From NCBI GenBank assembly GCA_009919175.1, contig RGCL01000028.1:1-33575 (forward strand): a stretch of 33,575 nucleotides of DNA, in the 5' to 3' direction. Position numbers and translations under genes: made by a program. The notes below the pieces were generated by a model. The model did not search any database. It saw only the letters and a program-made list of their open reading frames with translations, and was not told where the DNA came from. This document shows positions 1 through 8,509 of this stretch, piece by piece (the stretch's first letter is position 1; each line of letters opens with the position of its first letter). Source of the DNA: Betaproteobacteria bacterium (lineage in GTDB: Bacteria > Pseudomonadota > Gammaproteobacteria > Burkholderiales > Burkholderiaceae_C).

Positions 1-121
1 CTTTGGGCACCAGTGTGGGACCCACGGCCATTTGCATCAGCGATTCGGGGATCAGGGTGACTTGCCAGATGGCCACGGCACACACGGCCAGCAAGGCCAG
101 CGAAAGACGAAATGGGGTCAT
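1..121 (-). CDS. TctB-family small membrane subunit of tripartite tricarboxylate transporter (partial, N-terminus only)
   Basis: Only the first 40 codons are inside the window; the gene runs off the left edge. The reading frame starts with MTPFRLSLALLAVCAVAIWQ, a single hydrophobic segment, followed by IPESLMQMAVGPTLVP. A first membrane helix followed by a short loop with a V/A-G-P...P motif is typical of TctB, the small four-helix membrane subunit of tripartite tricarboxylate transporters. The ATG overlaps the stop of the upstream tctC-type gene by four bases (ATGA, 118-121), so the two are co-translated. TctC then TctB is the normal order, and a large TctA permease gene would be expected beyond the left edge. 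The call rests on a short stretch plus context. Confidence 0.75.
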   Translation of the reverse strand, partial: MTPFRLSLALLAVCAVAIWQVTLIPESLMQMAVGPTLVPK

Positions 122-1092
122 GCCAACCCCAACTCTTTCATGAGCACTTCCTTGTCGGCGATGTCCTGTGCCAACTCGCGCTCAAAAGGCTTGTCGGTGA
201 GGAAGGCATCGGTCCACTTGCGGGTGTCGAGCTCTTGCTTCCAGGCGGGGGAATTGCGCATCTTGGTCACCAGGTCCACCAGGGCTTCGCGCTGGGGTGC
301 GGTGATGCCGGGTGCTGCAAACACGCCGCGCCAGTTGGATTCGGAGACGTTCACGCCCAGCTCGATGAGGGTGGGCACGTTCACGCCAGGGATGCGGGTC
401 TTGCCCGATACGGCCAAGGGGATCATCTTGCCGGCCTTGATTTGTTCTTCAAACTCGGAGTAGCCCGAGATGCCTGCCACCACCTGGTTGCCAAGGAGGG
501 CTGCATTGGCTGGACCCCCGCCCGCAAACGCCACGTAGGCGGCATCGCGCGGGCTCTTGCCCAAGGCCTTGATGAGCATGCCCAGGATGAGGTGATCGGT
601 GCCACCTGCACTGCCACCCGCTACCGACACTGCCTTGGGATTGGCCTTGATGGCGGCTTCGAGTTCTTTCCAGGTTTTGATCTTGCCGCTGGCTGGGACC
701 ACGATCACGCCAGCCTCTTCAGTGAGGCGGGCGATGGGGGTCACGTCCTTGATGGTGACGGGGCTTTTGTTGGCGATGCCCGCACCAATCATCACCGAGC
801 CGCCGATCATGAGCGTGTTGGCCTGGCCTTTGCGCTGGTTCACAAACCGAGGCAAGCCCACCATGCCCCCAGCGCCCCCGACATTCTCAAAGGGCATGTT
901 GCCCACCAGGCCTGCGGCCTTGACAGCGCGCTCGATGGCTCTGGCGGTGCCGTCCCAGCCGCCGCCGGGGGCGGCGGGGACAAACATGTTGATCGTGTCA
1001 AACAACGGCTTGCTCCAGGCCCAGCCTGAATGAGTGAGGCCTGCAGCAACTGCGGCCGAGGCTGTGAGGAAATGCCGTCTGTCTAAGGTCAT
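118..1092 (-). CDS. TctC/Bug-family periplasmic solute-binding protein
   Basis: This 324-residue protein is an extracytoplasmic binding protein of a tripartite tricarboxylate transporter; it captures a small carboxylate in the periplasm and hands it to the TctAB membrane complex. The N-terminus (MTLDRRHFLTASAAVAAG) is a twin-arginine-like signal ending near the WAWS segment. The mature part starts with the family pattern I-N-M-F-V-P-A-A-P-G-G-G, and later shows the ENVGGAGG loop and GGSAGGTDH. Length is normal for the family. The ATG at 1092 is preferred over a TTG twelve bases upstream because a GGAG sits six bases before the ATG. It overlaps the tctB start downstream. Bug proteins are greatly expanded in Burkholderiales and the ligand cannot be read from sequence. 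Confidence 0.92.
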   Translation of the reverse strand: MTLDRRHFLTASAAVAAGLTHSGWAWSKPLFDTINMFVPAAPGGGWDGTARAIERAVKAAGLVGNMPFENVGGAGGMVGLPRFVNQRKGQANTLMIGGSVMIGAGIANKSPVTIKDVTPIARLTEEAGVIVVPASGKIKTWKELEAAIKANPKAVSVAGGSAGGTDHLILGMLIKALGKSPRDAAYVAFAGGGPANAALLGNQVVAGISGYSEFEEQIKAGKMIPLAVSGKTRIPGVNVPTLIELGVNVSESNWRGVFAAPGITAPQREALVDLVTKMRNSPAWKQELDTRKWTDAFLTDKPFERELAQDIADKEVLMKELGLA

Positions 1093-1200
1093 GGTGAGCT
1101 CCAACCCAATGGGAAAAATGCAATGTGAGGGAGGCCATTTTCCACAGAACCCCTATTCTGCTCAGGGGCAATGAGCCTGGGGCTTACCCTTGCGTGACAC

Positions 1201-1217
1201 CGGCGCCAGCAGCGCCG
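1201..1217. other. GC hairpin just after the hydrolase stop codon
   Basis: CGGCGC (1201-1206) and GCGCCG (1212-1217) form a perfect six-base stem with a five-base loop, three bases after the stop codon of the minus-strand hydrolase. No T-run follows on the minus strand, so it is not a classical intrinsic terminator, although it could stabilise the 3' end of the quorum-sensing transcript. The rest of the 1093-1219 gap holds only the leader of the tctC gene. Confidence 0.3.
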
Positions 1218-1219
1218 AT

Positions 1220-2014
1220 TCAGAGTGTGATCCAGCGCAGGCAGTCGTTGGCCCAATACAGCCGCTCAGCGCGAGCCAGACCCAGGCCATGCATGCCTTT
1301 TTGATAAAGGTGCAGCTCATGAGGAACGCCCGCCTTCAACAGGCGGGCTGCAAACCGCTTGGCGTTTTCAGCCGGGACGACCCCATCATCCAGCGTGTGC
1401 CAAATGAAGGCGCGCGGGCATGTGGCATCCACGGCTTCCAGGGGTGAGAAGGCCTGCTGCAGGGTCACATCGTCTTGCCCATGACCCAGGAAGCTGGCGC
1501 GGCCTTGGCCAGGCACCAAGGGATCGTTGAGGGTGAGCATGCCATAGCAAAACACGCCAAAGCTGGGTCGTACCGACAGGTCAACCACCTCATTCACCCC
1601 GTGGGCACGCAACAGCGATTGGCCTGCGCCAGTGCACAAAATGCCAGCTAGGAGTGCGCCCGTCGAGCTGCCCATCACACCAATTTGGTGTTGACCCAGG
1701 CCCCAGCCAGAGGCGTTGGCGCGCACCAGGGCGAGGGCAGCATAGGCGTCAGCGCAGGTGGCGAGGGCATCGTGCCCGCGCCGCGCTTGGACAACGATGA
1801 CGGCCACGCCGCGCGCGGCAAACCATTCGCCATAGGTCTGGGCTGAGGCATCTAGCCACGGGGCATGGCTGTCCCCTGCAAAGGCCAGCATGCCAAAGCC
1901 GGTGCTGACCAGGGGATCGGGGAGGTAAACCTGAAGGCATGGTTCATCACTGGCTTGAGGCCCGCTTGCAAAGGGTGCGCGCTGTGGCCACAGCCTGACT
2001 TCTTGTTTGAGCAT
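1220..2014 (-). CDS. Alpha/beta hydrolase downstream of luxI (acyl esterase-like)
   Basis: This 264-residue protein has the serine-hydrolase core of the alpha/beta hydrolase fold. The nucleophile elbow is GSSTG (Ser117), the acid lies in HTLDDGVVP (Asp209/210) and the histidine is in KGMHGLGLA (His242), in the right order and spacing. The HTxDDxxVP...ELHLY..GxHGLGLA pattern is typical of acetyl-xylan-esterase-like or Aes-like small-molecule esterases. There is no signal peptide, so it acts in the cytoplasm. The ATG at 2014 lies 11 bases after the luxI stop and has no good Shine-Dalgarno site, which suggests translational coupling to luxI and therefore quorum control. The substrate is unknown; ester cleavage of a metabolite or of an acyl-homoserine lactone are both possible. 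It is not a metallo-beta-lactamase-type lactonase. Confidence 0.8.
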   Translation of the reverse strand: MLKQEVRLWPQRAPFASGPQASDEPCLQVYLPDPLVSTGFGMLAFAGDSHAPWLDASAQTYGEWFAARGVAVIVVQARRGHDALATCADAYAALALVRANASGWGLGQHQIGVMGSSTGALLAGILCTGAGQSLLRAHGVNEVVDLSVRPSFGVFCYGMLTLNDPLVPGQGRASFLGHGQDDVTLQQAFSPLEAVDATCPRAFIWHTLDDGVVPAENAKRFAARLLKAGVPHELHLYQKGMHGLGLARAERLYWANDCLRWITL

Positions 2015-2025
2015 GACAACAGAAC

Positions 2026-2586
2026 TTAGTCGCTGAGATCGATTTGCAAGGCGGTGATGGGTGTCGGACCAAACAGCATGGGCACACCAGCCCGTTTGGC
2101 TTTGAATCCGTTGACGCGCAACAGGCGCTCGATCCCGACGGGCGATACCGTGATCAGGGTGCGGGCGCCGCGCGACTTGGCGGTGTGCATCACTTGCCGG
2201 AGGAATTCGGGCGCGATGGCAGAAGACACCTGATGCGTGGCCAGGCTGGACTGCTTGGTCAAGTCCATGGCTGCGAACCTGGACAGCTCCCAGATGTGGG
2301 GCGCATGGGGCAGCTCGCCCCCTGCCCACAGACCGGGAAACACTTTTTCCATCAGGTAGGGCACGGTGGTGGGCAACAGCCGTGCAACGCCATTCACATC
2401 GCCGATTTCATCGTGGCAAGAGACATACACAGCGTCTGGACTGTCGAACTCGTCCAGCTCCAAGCCGCCGATGGTGTGGAGTTCCCAGCCCAGCCGGTTG
2501 ATGAATACCTCACGACGGTAATGACCAATTTGCTCAAAAATTTGTGGGGGCAGTTGCTGCCTTGCCCCGGCATTGAATTGCAGCAT
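2026..2586 (-). CDS. luxI: LuxI-family acyl-homoserine-lactone synthase
   Basis: The enzyme joins an acyl group from acyl-ACP (or acyl-CoA) to S-adenosylmethionine to make an acyl-homoserine lactone signal. With the start at 2586 the protein has 186 residues and the invariant LuxI residues fall at Arg24, Phe28, Trp34, Asp45, Asp48, Arg69, Glu100 and Arg103, almost exactly the textbook numbering. An ATG nine bases upstream (2595) is in frame, but AAGGG lies directly against it and nine bases before the 2586 ATG, so 2586 is the better start. Upstream is an rsaM-like gene, further upstream luxR, and downstream a hydrolase, all on the same strand. A lux box at 2648-2667 predicts activation by the LuxR partner. 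The acyl chain made cannot be read from sequence. Confidence 0.95.
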   Translation of the reverse strand: MLQFNAGARQQLPPQIFEQIGHYRREVFINRLGWELHTIGGLELDEFDSPDAVYVSCHDEIGDVNGVARLLPTTVPYLMEKVFPGLWAGGELPHAPHIWELSRFAAMDLTKQSSLATHQVSSAIAPEFLRQVMHTAKSRGARTLITVSPVGIERLLRVNGFKAKRAGVPMLFGPTPITALQIDLSD

Positions 2587-2591
2587 GTGAT

Positions 2592-2624
2592 GCATCCCTT
2601 GATGTGGTTTTCTTCAAGGGATGC
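2592..2624 (-). promoter_or_regulatory. Perfect 11-11-11 inverted repeat over the luxI ribosome-binding site
   Basis: GCATCCCTTGA (2592-2602) is repeated exactly in reverse complement at 2614-2624, with an 11-base spacer. Read as luxI leader RNA, the downstream arm contains the AAGGG Shine-Dalgarno site, so an 11-bp stem would block ribosome entry. Read as DNA, the arm centres are 22 bases apart, two helical turns, which would suit a dimeric or tetrameric regulator. Which role applies is inference; the repeat itself is directly visible. Confidence 0.8.
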
Positions 2625-2649
2625 TAGGGATCAGCTTGGAATTTGTAAC
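2621..2649 (-). promoter_or_regulatory. Candidate luxI promoter (-35 GTTACA, -10 TAGCAT)
   Basis: On the minus strand GTTACA (2644-2649) and TAGCAT (2621-2626) are separated by 17 bases, each matching the sigma-70 consensus at four of six positions. The lux box overlaps the -35 element by two bases, which is the usual geometry for LuxR-type activation. The predicted start of transcription is near 2614, at the inner edge of the upstream arm of the inverted repeat. Confidence 0.5.
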
Positions 2650-2667
2650 CTGCCAAAAATAGTAGGT
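2648..2667. promoter_or_regulatory. lux box (LuxR-family operator) upstream of luxI
   Basis: ACCTGCCAAAAATAGTAGGT is a 20-base imperfect palindrome with ACCT...AGGT ends and internal C/G matches. This is the size and form of operators bound by LuxR-type regulators with acyl-homoserine lactones. One further A/T pair on each side extends the symmetry. It lies 61 bases upstream of the luxI ATG, in the 134-base gap between luxI and the rsaM-like gene, and fits a LuxR-activated luxI promoter. Confidence 0.75.
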
Positions 2668-2720
2668 TGGTAGATGGCCAAGTGCAGCGCGTGCTGTGCG
2701 GGCAGCGCACTCAACTGGGG

Positions 2721-3110
2721 TCAGCGCGGGGGCGTGCCCAATGCCAGTGCCACTTCTTTTTGCCAACATTGCGCATCGACCCAGGTGGCCAATACACGCA
2801 AGTTGTCTTCCCAATCCAGGGTGCTGCCCTGCTCGTTCATCAATTGCAGGTTGGTGCGTGGCAGGTCATCGCGCTGCCAGCGCACGGCCTGAGGCTGGGC
2901 CTGGATGCACCAATCCCAACCGATGGAAATGGGCACGAGGGCATCCACCACCCATTCGGTATAGCCACTCAAGGTGGTGACCGTACCGCAGCGTTGCTCG
3001 CTGGGCAGCGTGCTGGCATCTGGATCTGTCGCCGAGTGCAAATGCTTCAGGCGCAGGGCCAAGAGCTCCTTCACGGTGGCCAGGACCTGCCCTTTGTCAG
3101 TGATGTTCAT
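2721..3110 (-). CDS. rsaM: RsaM-like protein (DUF4902 type) between luxR and luxI
   Basis: This 129-residue protein has no signal peptide or membrane segment. The conserved-looking core is LSGYTEW (48-53), PISIGWDW (60-67), LPRTNLQLMNEQG (83-95) and a C-terminal WVDAQCWQ (110-117). Small proteins of this kind encoded between luxI and luxR in Burkholderia and plant-associated Pseudomonas are the RsaM family, which lowers acyl-homoserine lactone production by an incompletely known mechanism. The family assignment comes from memory of those motifs plus the diagnostic location. The gene follows luxR after 37 bases, so it is probably co-transcribed with it, and is separated from luxI by a gap holding the lux box. 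The ATG at 3110 has only a distant AAGG before it, so the start is less certain than the frame. Confidence 0.75.
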   Translation of the reverse strand: MNITDKGQVLATVKELLALRLKHLHSATDPDASTLPSEQRCGTVTTLSGYTEWVVDALVPISIGWDWCIQAQPQAVRWQRDDLPRTNLQLMNEQGSTLDWEDNLRVLATWVDAQCWQKEVALALGTPPR

Positions 3111-3147
3111 GATGACCAGTATGCCTTTTTTGCCGTTGCATGCGTGA

Positions 3148-3861
3148 TCAACCCAGCCAACCCAGCAAGGCTGCACGGGCCACAGCCGCTGTTTTATTGG
3201 TGGTTTGTAGTTTGACGATCACGTTTTTCAGGTGAAAGTCGACTGCACTTTTGCTCAGGGTCAGGATGTCAGCAATGTCCTGAGCCGATTTCCCATCGGC
3301 CGTCCATTGCAGGACCTCGCGCTCGCGAGCGGTCAGGGGGTTGGCAATCTGGGTGTGCTGGGTGGTGATGGCTCGAGACAGACACACATGGGCCACTTGA
3401 ACCAGCCAACGCATGTAGGCCTCTTTGCATTCGAGTTCACTCGGGGTCAGTGGCTCGTTACCCCGGCACAGGGTGAGCAGGCTTTTGGACCCATTGCGTT
3501 CCAGGCTGGATTGCGCCCAGCCAAACCGGATGCCGTGCTCTTTGACTTCTGCCCACAGTGCGGGATTGTTGGCAAAGAGTTCATCGCTCCAAAGAATGGG
3601 CGATTGGCAATGCTGACCATGCGCAATGGTGGGGTCGTTGTAGAGGTAGCCCGCCTGGACGTAGCGGTCTTGCCAGGGGCGGGGATAGTTGTTGAGCAGG
3701 GTGATCTTGGGGCGAGTCACTGGATAAGGGGCTTGGAAACCGTAGGCCACGTGATCAAAGCCCAAACTGCGTGCGCAGTTTTCAAAATGGATGAAGATGC
3801 CCTCGGGTGAGGCCGCTGGGATGAGCAGCAGGTTGAGCAGGTCTTCTTGCCATGTGTTCAT
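3148..3861 (-). CDS. luxR: LuxR-family quorum-sensing transcriptional regulator
   Basis: This 237-residue protein has an N-terminal autoinducer-binding domain (about 15-165) and a C-terminal GerE/LuxR helix-turn-helix (about 175-235). The signal-pocket residues conserved in LuxR, TraR and LasR are all present: Trp63, Tyr67, Asp76, Pro77 and Trp91, with a G-rich turn at 110-114. The DNA-binding domain has the LTxREREVL signature with Glu180 and Leu184, and Gly190. So it should bind an acyl-homoserine lactone and be a genuine partner of the adjacent LuxI rather than a signal-blind solo. The ATG at 3861 is supported by AGGAG six bases upstream. The DNA before it is strongly AT-rich, unlike the rest of the window. 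Confidence 0.95.
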   Translation of the reverse strand: MNTWQEDLLNLLLIPAASPEGIFIHFENCARSLGFDHVAYGFQAPYPVTRPKITLLNNYPRPWQDRYVQAGYLYNDPTIAHGQHCQSPILWSDELFANNPALWAEVKEHGIRFGWAQSSLERNGSKSLLTLCRGNEPLTPSELECKEAYMRWLVQVAHVCLSRAITTQHTQIANPLTAREREVLQWTADGKSAQDIADILTLSKSAVDFHLKNVIVKLQTTNKTAAVARAALLGWLG

Positions 3862-4011
3862 GGGGTGCTCCTGAGCGAGGGACTGGGCCATGACATCAGC
3901 GCCGGGGGCTGGCTTAAGCGGGGAGTTTACTCGCGTCGATCAATCAACTGCACATATTTTAATGATTTGTAACTATTTAAAGTGAATATAAGAAATATTA
4001 TTCATGCAAAC
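3862..4011 (-). promoter_or_regulatory. AT-rich luxR upstream region
   Basis: Between the luxR start and the groEL terminator lie 150 bases with a markedly AT-rich core at about 3940-4010, containing several TATA/TAAA runs on the minus strand (for example TAAAAT and TATATT). It is the only obviously AT-rich stretch in the window and must carry the luxR promoter. I could not choose one -35/-10 pair with confidence, and I saw no second lux box here. Confidence 0.45.
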
Positions 4012-4046
4012 AAAAACCCCGCAGGGCCAAAGCCGTGCGGGGTTTT
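4012..4046 (-). terminator. Intrinsic terminator of groESL
   Basis: CCCCGCAGGGC (4017-4027), loop CAAA, GCCGTGCGGGG (4032-4042) form an 11-bp stem with one mismatch. On the minus strand it is followed by TTTTTG, and on the plus strand by TTTT, so it can act in both directions. It sits 46 bases beyond the groEL stop codon and insulates the luxR promoter from groESL. Confidence 0.85.
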
Positions 4047-4092
4047 GCGTTTCAGCCCAGGGACCAAGCCCGGGGTCGAGACGGGGCTGGAC

Positions 4093-5745
<1,653 letters not shown>

Positions 5746-5751
5746 TTAAGT

Positions 5752-6042
5752 TCACTTCTCGACGACGGCAAAGAGGTCGTCTTCTTTCATGACGAGGAGT
5801 TCCTCGCCGTCCACCTTGACGGTTTGGCCGCTGTACTTGCCAAACAGAACGCGGTCACCCACTTTGACGTTGGGGGCAACGAGGTCGCCCTTGTCGTTGC
5901 GGCGGCCGGGACCCACAGCCAGGATTTCGCCCTGGTCGGGCTTTTCGGCGGCGGCGTCGGGGATCACGATGCCAGAGGCGGTTTTGGTTTCGCTGTCGAC
6001 GCGCTTAACGATGACGCGGTCGTGCAGGGGACGCAGTTTCAT
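5752..6042 (-). CDS. groES: Co-chaperonin GroES
   Basis: GroES is the 10-kDa lid of the GroEL folding chamber. The 96-residue product begins [16 protein letters not shown], contains the mobile loop [17 protein letters not shown] (about 17-33) that docks onto GroEL, and ends with [11 protein letters not shown], all canonical. GTGGAG lies five bases before the start. It is the first gene of the groES-groEL operon; the 5' leader carries a small ACCCC/GGGGT hairpin (6082-6095), a CIRCE operator and a sigma-32-like promoter. Confidence 0.99.
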   Translation of the reverse strand: MKLRPLHDRVIVKRVDSETKTASGIVIPDAAAEKPDQGEILAVGPGRRNDKGDLVAPNVKVGDRVLFGKYSGQTVKVDGEELLVMKEDDLFAVVEK

Positions 6043-6122
6043 GGTTTCTCCACTTAATCAAGCAGTGTTAATGAAAGACAAACCCCTTTCGGGGTCGTTT
6101 CCGAGCGGTTGAACATGAGGCG

Positions 6123-6149
6123 TTAGCACTCGCCGCTCTTGAGTGCTAA
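6123..6149. promoter_or_regulatory. CIRCE element (HrcA operator)
   Basis: TTAGCACTC (6123-6131), nine bases, GAGTGCTAA (6141-6149) is a perfect match to the CIRCE consensus bound by the HrcA repressor. It overlaps the downstream edge of the sigma-32-type -10 element of groES by one base, so HrcA bound here would block initiation at normal temperature. Confidence 0.97.
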
Positions 6150-6177
6150 TCATAGGGGCAGATTGCGGGGTTTCAAG
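6149..6177 (-). promoter_or_regulatory. Sigma-32 (RpoH) heat-shock promoter of groESL
   Basis: On the minus strand CTTGAAA (6171-6177) is followed after 12 bases by CCCCTATGAT (6149-6158). Both elements are close to the RpoH consensus (CTTGAAA, then CCCCATnT). Together with the CIRCE element immediately downstream this predicts dual control: activation by RpoH and repression by HrcA, as known in several Betaproteobacteria. Confidence 0.85.
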
Positions 6178-6197
6178 AGGCTAGGGAAAACCCTTGG

Positions 6198-7139
6198 TCA
6201 GTGGATGAAACTCAGCAGCGCCGATACCGTGAAGAAGGACAGCACGGTGGAGGCCAGCTGGGCGGCGGCGCTCTCGTCTTGCAGGCCGTGGCGCATGGCC
6301 ATGATGGGGTAGATGCCCATGATGGGCATGGCCGAAAACAGCAACACCGCCGCTTGCAGGTCGCTGGACATCATGGGCAGGCCGCTTTGGTTCCACAGCC
6401 ACAGCCCCAAGGCCACCAGGCCGGGCTGGATGAAGAGTTTGCCCAGCAGGATGGGGGTGATGTGCCCCCACAAGCCCTTGAGGCTCAACCCGGCCAGCGA
6501 GCCGCCAATGATGAACAGCGACACGCCAGCGCTGGCACTGGCGAGCAGGTTCACCATGCGTTGCACCACGTCGGGCATGTGCAGACCCAGCAGCGAGGAC
6601 AGCAAACCCAGCAGCAAGGCCATGATAAATGGGGTGCGCACGAGATCGCGCAAGGATTGCAGCATCAGGCGATGCCAGGGGGCACGGCTTTCGCCGCGTG
6701 CGGCCAGCATGAGGGTGAGTGGAATGAGCAGCAGGTTTTCCACCAGCATGTTGAGCGCCAGACCCATGCCGGCCACGGCAGGCAAGGTGAGCAAGGCAAT
6801 GGGAAAGCCCACGTAACCACTGTTGGGGCAAATCATGCCCATGCCAATGATGCCCGCCTGGCTGGGCGAGCAGCCGCGCACCCAGCGTGCCCAAGCCAAA
6901 CCCAGCCCCAGGGTGATGAGCGATGCGGCGGTGAAGACCAGCAGGTATTGCGGCTGCAGGATGTCGGTGAAGGTCTTGGACGACACCGCGTTGAAGATCA
7001 GCGCTGGCAACGCCACGCGCAGCACAAACAAGCCCAGCACCTTGAGGTCGGCTTTGGCGAACCAGCCCGCGCGCACGCACAGGTAGCCAATGGCCACGAT
7101 CAAATAAATGGGACCCGTGATGGCCAGCAAAGCGGTCAT
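6198..7139 (-). CDS. AEC-family membrane transporter (auxin efflux carrier type)
   Basis: This 313-residue protein is almost wholly hydrophobic, with about ten predicted membrane segments in two halves (roughly 5-150 and 165-310) around a short charged loop (AARGESRAPWHRLML). The pattern GMICPNSGYVGFPIAL at about 102-117 is characteristic of the AEC permease family, which exports or imports small organic acids such as malate or malonate; the substrate here is unknown. It lies 55 bases downstream of metK on the same strand and may be read through from it. The start ATG at 7139 has only a weak ribosome-binding site. Confidence 0.88.
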   Translation of the reverse strand: MTALLAITGPIYLIVAIGYLCVRAGWFAKADLKVLGLFVLRVALPALIFNAVSSKTFTDILQPQYLLVFTAASLITLGLGLAWARWVRGCSPSQAGIIGMGMICPNSGYVGFPIALLTLPAVAGMGLALNMLVENLLLIPLTLMLAARGESRAPWHRLMLQSLRDLVRTPFIMALLLGLLSSLLGLHMPDVVQRMVNLLASASAGVSLFIIGGSLAGLSLKGLWGHITPILLGKLFIQPGLVALGLWLWNQSGLPMMSSDLQAAVLLFSAMPIMGIYPIMAMRHGLQDESAAAQLASTVLSFFTVSALLSFIH

Positions 7140-7194
7140 GTCATCGGGTCACTAGGCGCGCGTTGAGTTGAGCGTCAGTCGCGGTGTGCGGCGT

Positions 7195-8379
7195 TCACTT
7201 GAGGCCAGCAGCCTGGCGCAAGGCCTGGGCTTTGTCCAGGTTTTCCCAGCTGAATTCGGCATCGTTGCGGCCAAAGTGGCCATACGAGGCGGTCTTTTCG
7301 TAGATGGGGCGCAGCAGGTTGAGCATCTGGATGATGCCCTTGGGGCGCAGGTCAAAGTGCTGATTCACCAAGGCCGCGATTTGCTCGTCGGGGATGACGC
7401 CCGTGCCCATGGTGTTGACCGTCACGTTCATGGGGCGAGCCACGCCAATCGCATAGGCCACCTGGATCTGGCACTTGCTGGCCAGTTTGGCTGCAACGAT
7501 GTTCTTGGCCACATAGCGGCAGGCGTAGGCTGCGGAGCGGTCCACCTTGGTGGGATCCTTGCCGCTGAAAGCGCCACCACCGTGGGGGCATGCGCCGCCG
7601 TAGGTGTCCACAATGATCTTGCGGCCTGTGAGGCCACAGTCGCCCTGGGGGCCACCCACCACGAAGCGGCCTGTGGGGTTGATGAGGTAGCGCGTGTCCT
7701 TGAGCCATTCCTTGGGCAGCACGGGCTTGATGATCTCTTCAATCACGGCTTCCACGAAGCTGGCCTTCATCTTGGTGGGGGACTCGCTTTGGTCGGGGCT
7801 GTGCTGGGTGGAGAGCACCACGGTGTCGATGCTGTGCGGCTTGCCATCCACGTAGCGCATGGTCACTTGGCTTTTCGCATCGGGGCGCAAAAACGGCATG
7901 GAGCCATCGCGGCGCTTGTGTGCCTGCTGCTCGACCAGGCGGTGAGCGTAGTAGATGGGCGCGGGCATGAGCTCGGGCGTTTCATCGCAGGCATAACCAA
8001 ACATCAGGCCCTGGTCGCCAGCGCCCGTGTTGAGGTGATCGTCGCTGGCGTGGTCAACGCCCTGGGCGATGTCATTGCTTTGCTTGTCGTAGCACACCAT
8101 CACGGCACAGCCCTTGTAGTCGATGCCGTATTCGGTGTTGTCGTACCCAATTCGCTTGATGGTGTCGCGTGCCACCTGGATGTAGTCCACATGGGCGTTG
8201 GTGGTGATCTCGCCAGCGAGCACGACCAAGCCGGTGTTGGTCAGGGTCTCGGCGGCCACGCGGCTGCGGGGGTCTTGCTTGAAGATGGCATCGAGGATCG
8301 CGTCAGAGATCTGGTCGGCCACTTTGTCGGGGTGACCCTCGGAGACGGATTCGGATGTGAAGAGGTAGTCGTTCGCCAT
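7195..8379 (-). CDS. metK: S-adenosylmethionine synthetase
   Basis: MetK makes S-adenosylmethionine from methionine and ATP in the cytoplasm. The 394-residue product opens with [27 protein letters not shown]-type sequence, contains the [12 protein letters not shown] motif (about 115-126) and the P-loop-like [19 protein letters not shown] near 265-283, all diagnostic. The start at 8379 has AAAGGA six bases upstream; a longer in-frame extension to 8463 lacks family similarity and is rejected. The gene is divergent from the acyltransferase pair, and its leader carries a GNRA-capped hairpin. Its product is also the substrate of LuxI, though nothing links the two in regulation. Confidence 0.98.
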   Translation of the reverse strand: MANDYLFTSESVSEGHPDKVADQISDAILDAIFKQDPRSRVAAETLTNTGLVVLAGEITTNAHVDYIQVARDTIKRIGYDNTEYGIDYKGCAVMVCYDKQSNDIAQGVDHASDDHLNTGAGDQGLMFGYACDETPELMPAPIYYAHRLVEQQAHKRRDGSMPFLRPDAKSQVTMRYVDGKPHSIDTVVLSTQHSPDQSESPTKMKASFVEAVIEEIIKPVLPKEWLKDTRYLINPTGRFVVGGPQGDCGLTGRKIIVDTYGGACPHGGGAFSGKDPTKVDRSAAYACRYVAKNIVAAKLASKCQIQVAYAIGVARPMNVTVNTMGTGVIPDEQIAALVNQHFDLRPKGIIQMLNLLRPIYEKTASYGHFGRNDAEFSWENLDKAQALRQAAGLK

Positions 8380-8468
8380 GAAAAGTCCTTTCGTTGTGTT
8401 GGGGTTGCGTTGCCAACCTTCACGAGACTTGGCGAACGCTTTAGCAGTGGAATGGTGACCCATTCAGA

Positions 8469-8484
8469 CGCGGCTCGCGCCGCG
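8469..8484 (-). promoter_or_regulatory. GNRA-tetraloop hairpin in the metK leader
   Basis: Read as metK leader RNA, CGCGGC-GCGA-GCCGCG forms a perfect six-base GC stem capped by a GCGA tetraloop, a very stable RNA hairpin. It lies about 90 bases upstream of the metK ATG. Whether metK transcription starts above it is unknown. I could not match the leader to a known SAM riboswitch class by eye. Confidence 0.4.
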
Positions 8485-8509
8485 CTGTCGCCCTGCAAGT
8501 TGATCCATT

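Noticed and set aside
118-1104. TTG start at 1104 for the TctC-type gene
   Set aside because: It would place the Shine-Dalgarno site inside the coding sequence; the ATG at 1092 has GGAG at ideal spacing and begins the signal peptide.
2015-2329. N-terminal extension of the hydrolase into luxI
   Set aside because: The added residues are the reverse-strand frame-shifted reading of luxI, with no alpha/beta-hydrolase similarity; the fold begins after the ATG at 2014.
8380-8500. SAM-II, SAM-V or SAH riboswitch before metK
   Set aside because: A GCTAAAG string recalls SAM-II-like cores, but the required pairing stems could not be laid out by eye; kept only as an unclassified structured leader.
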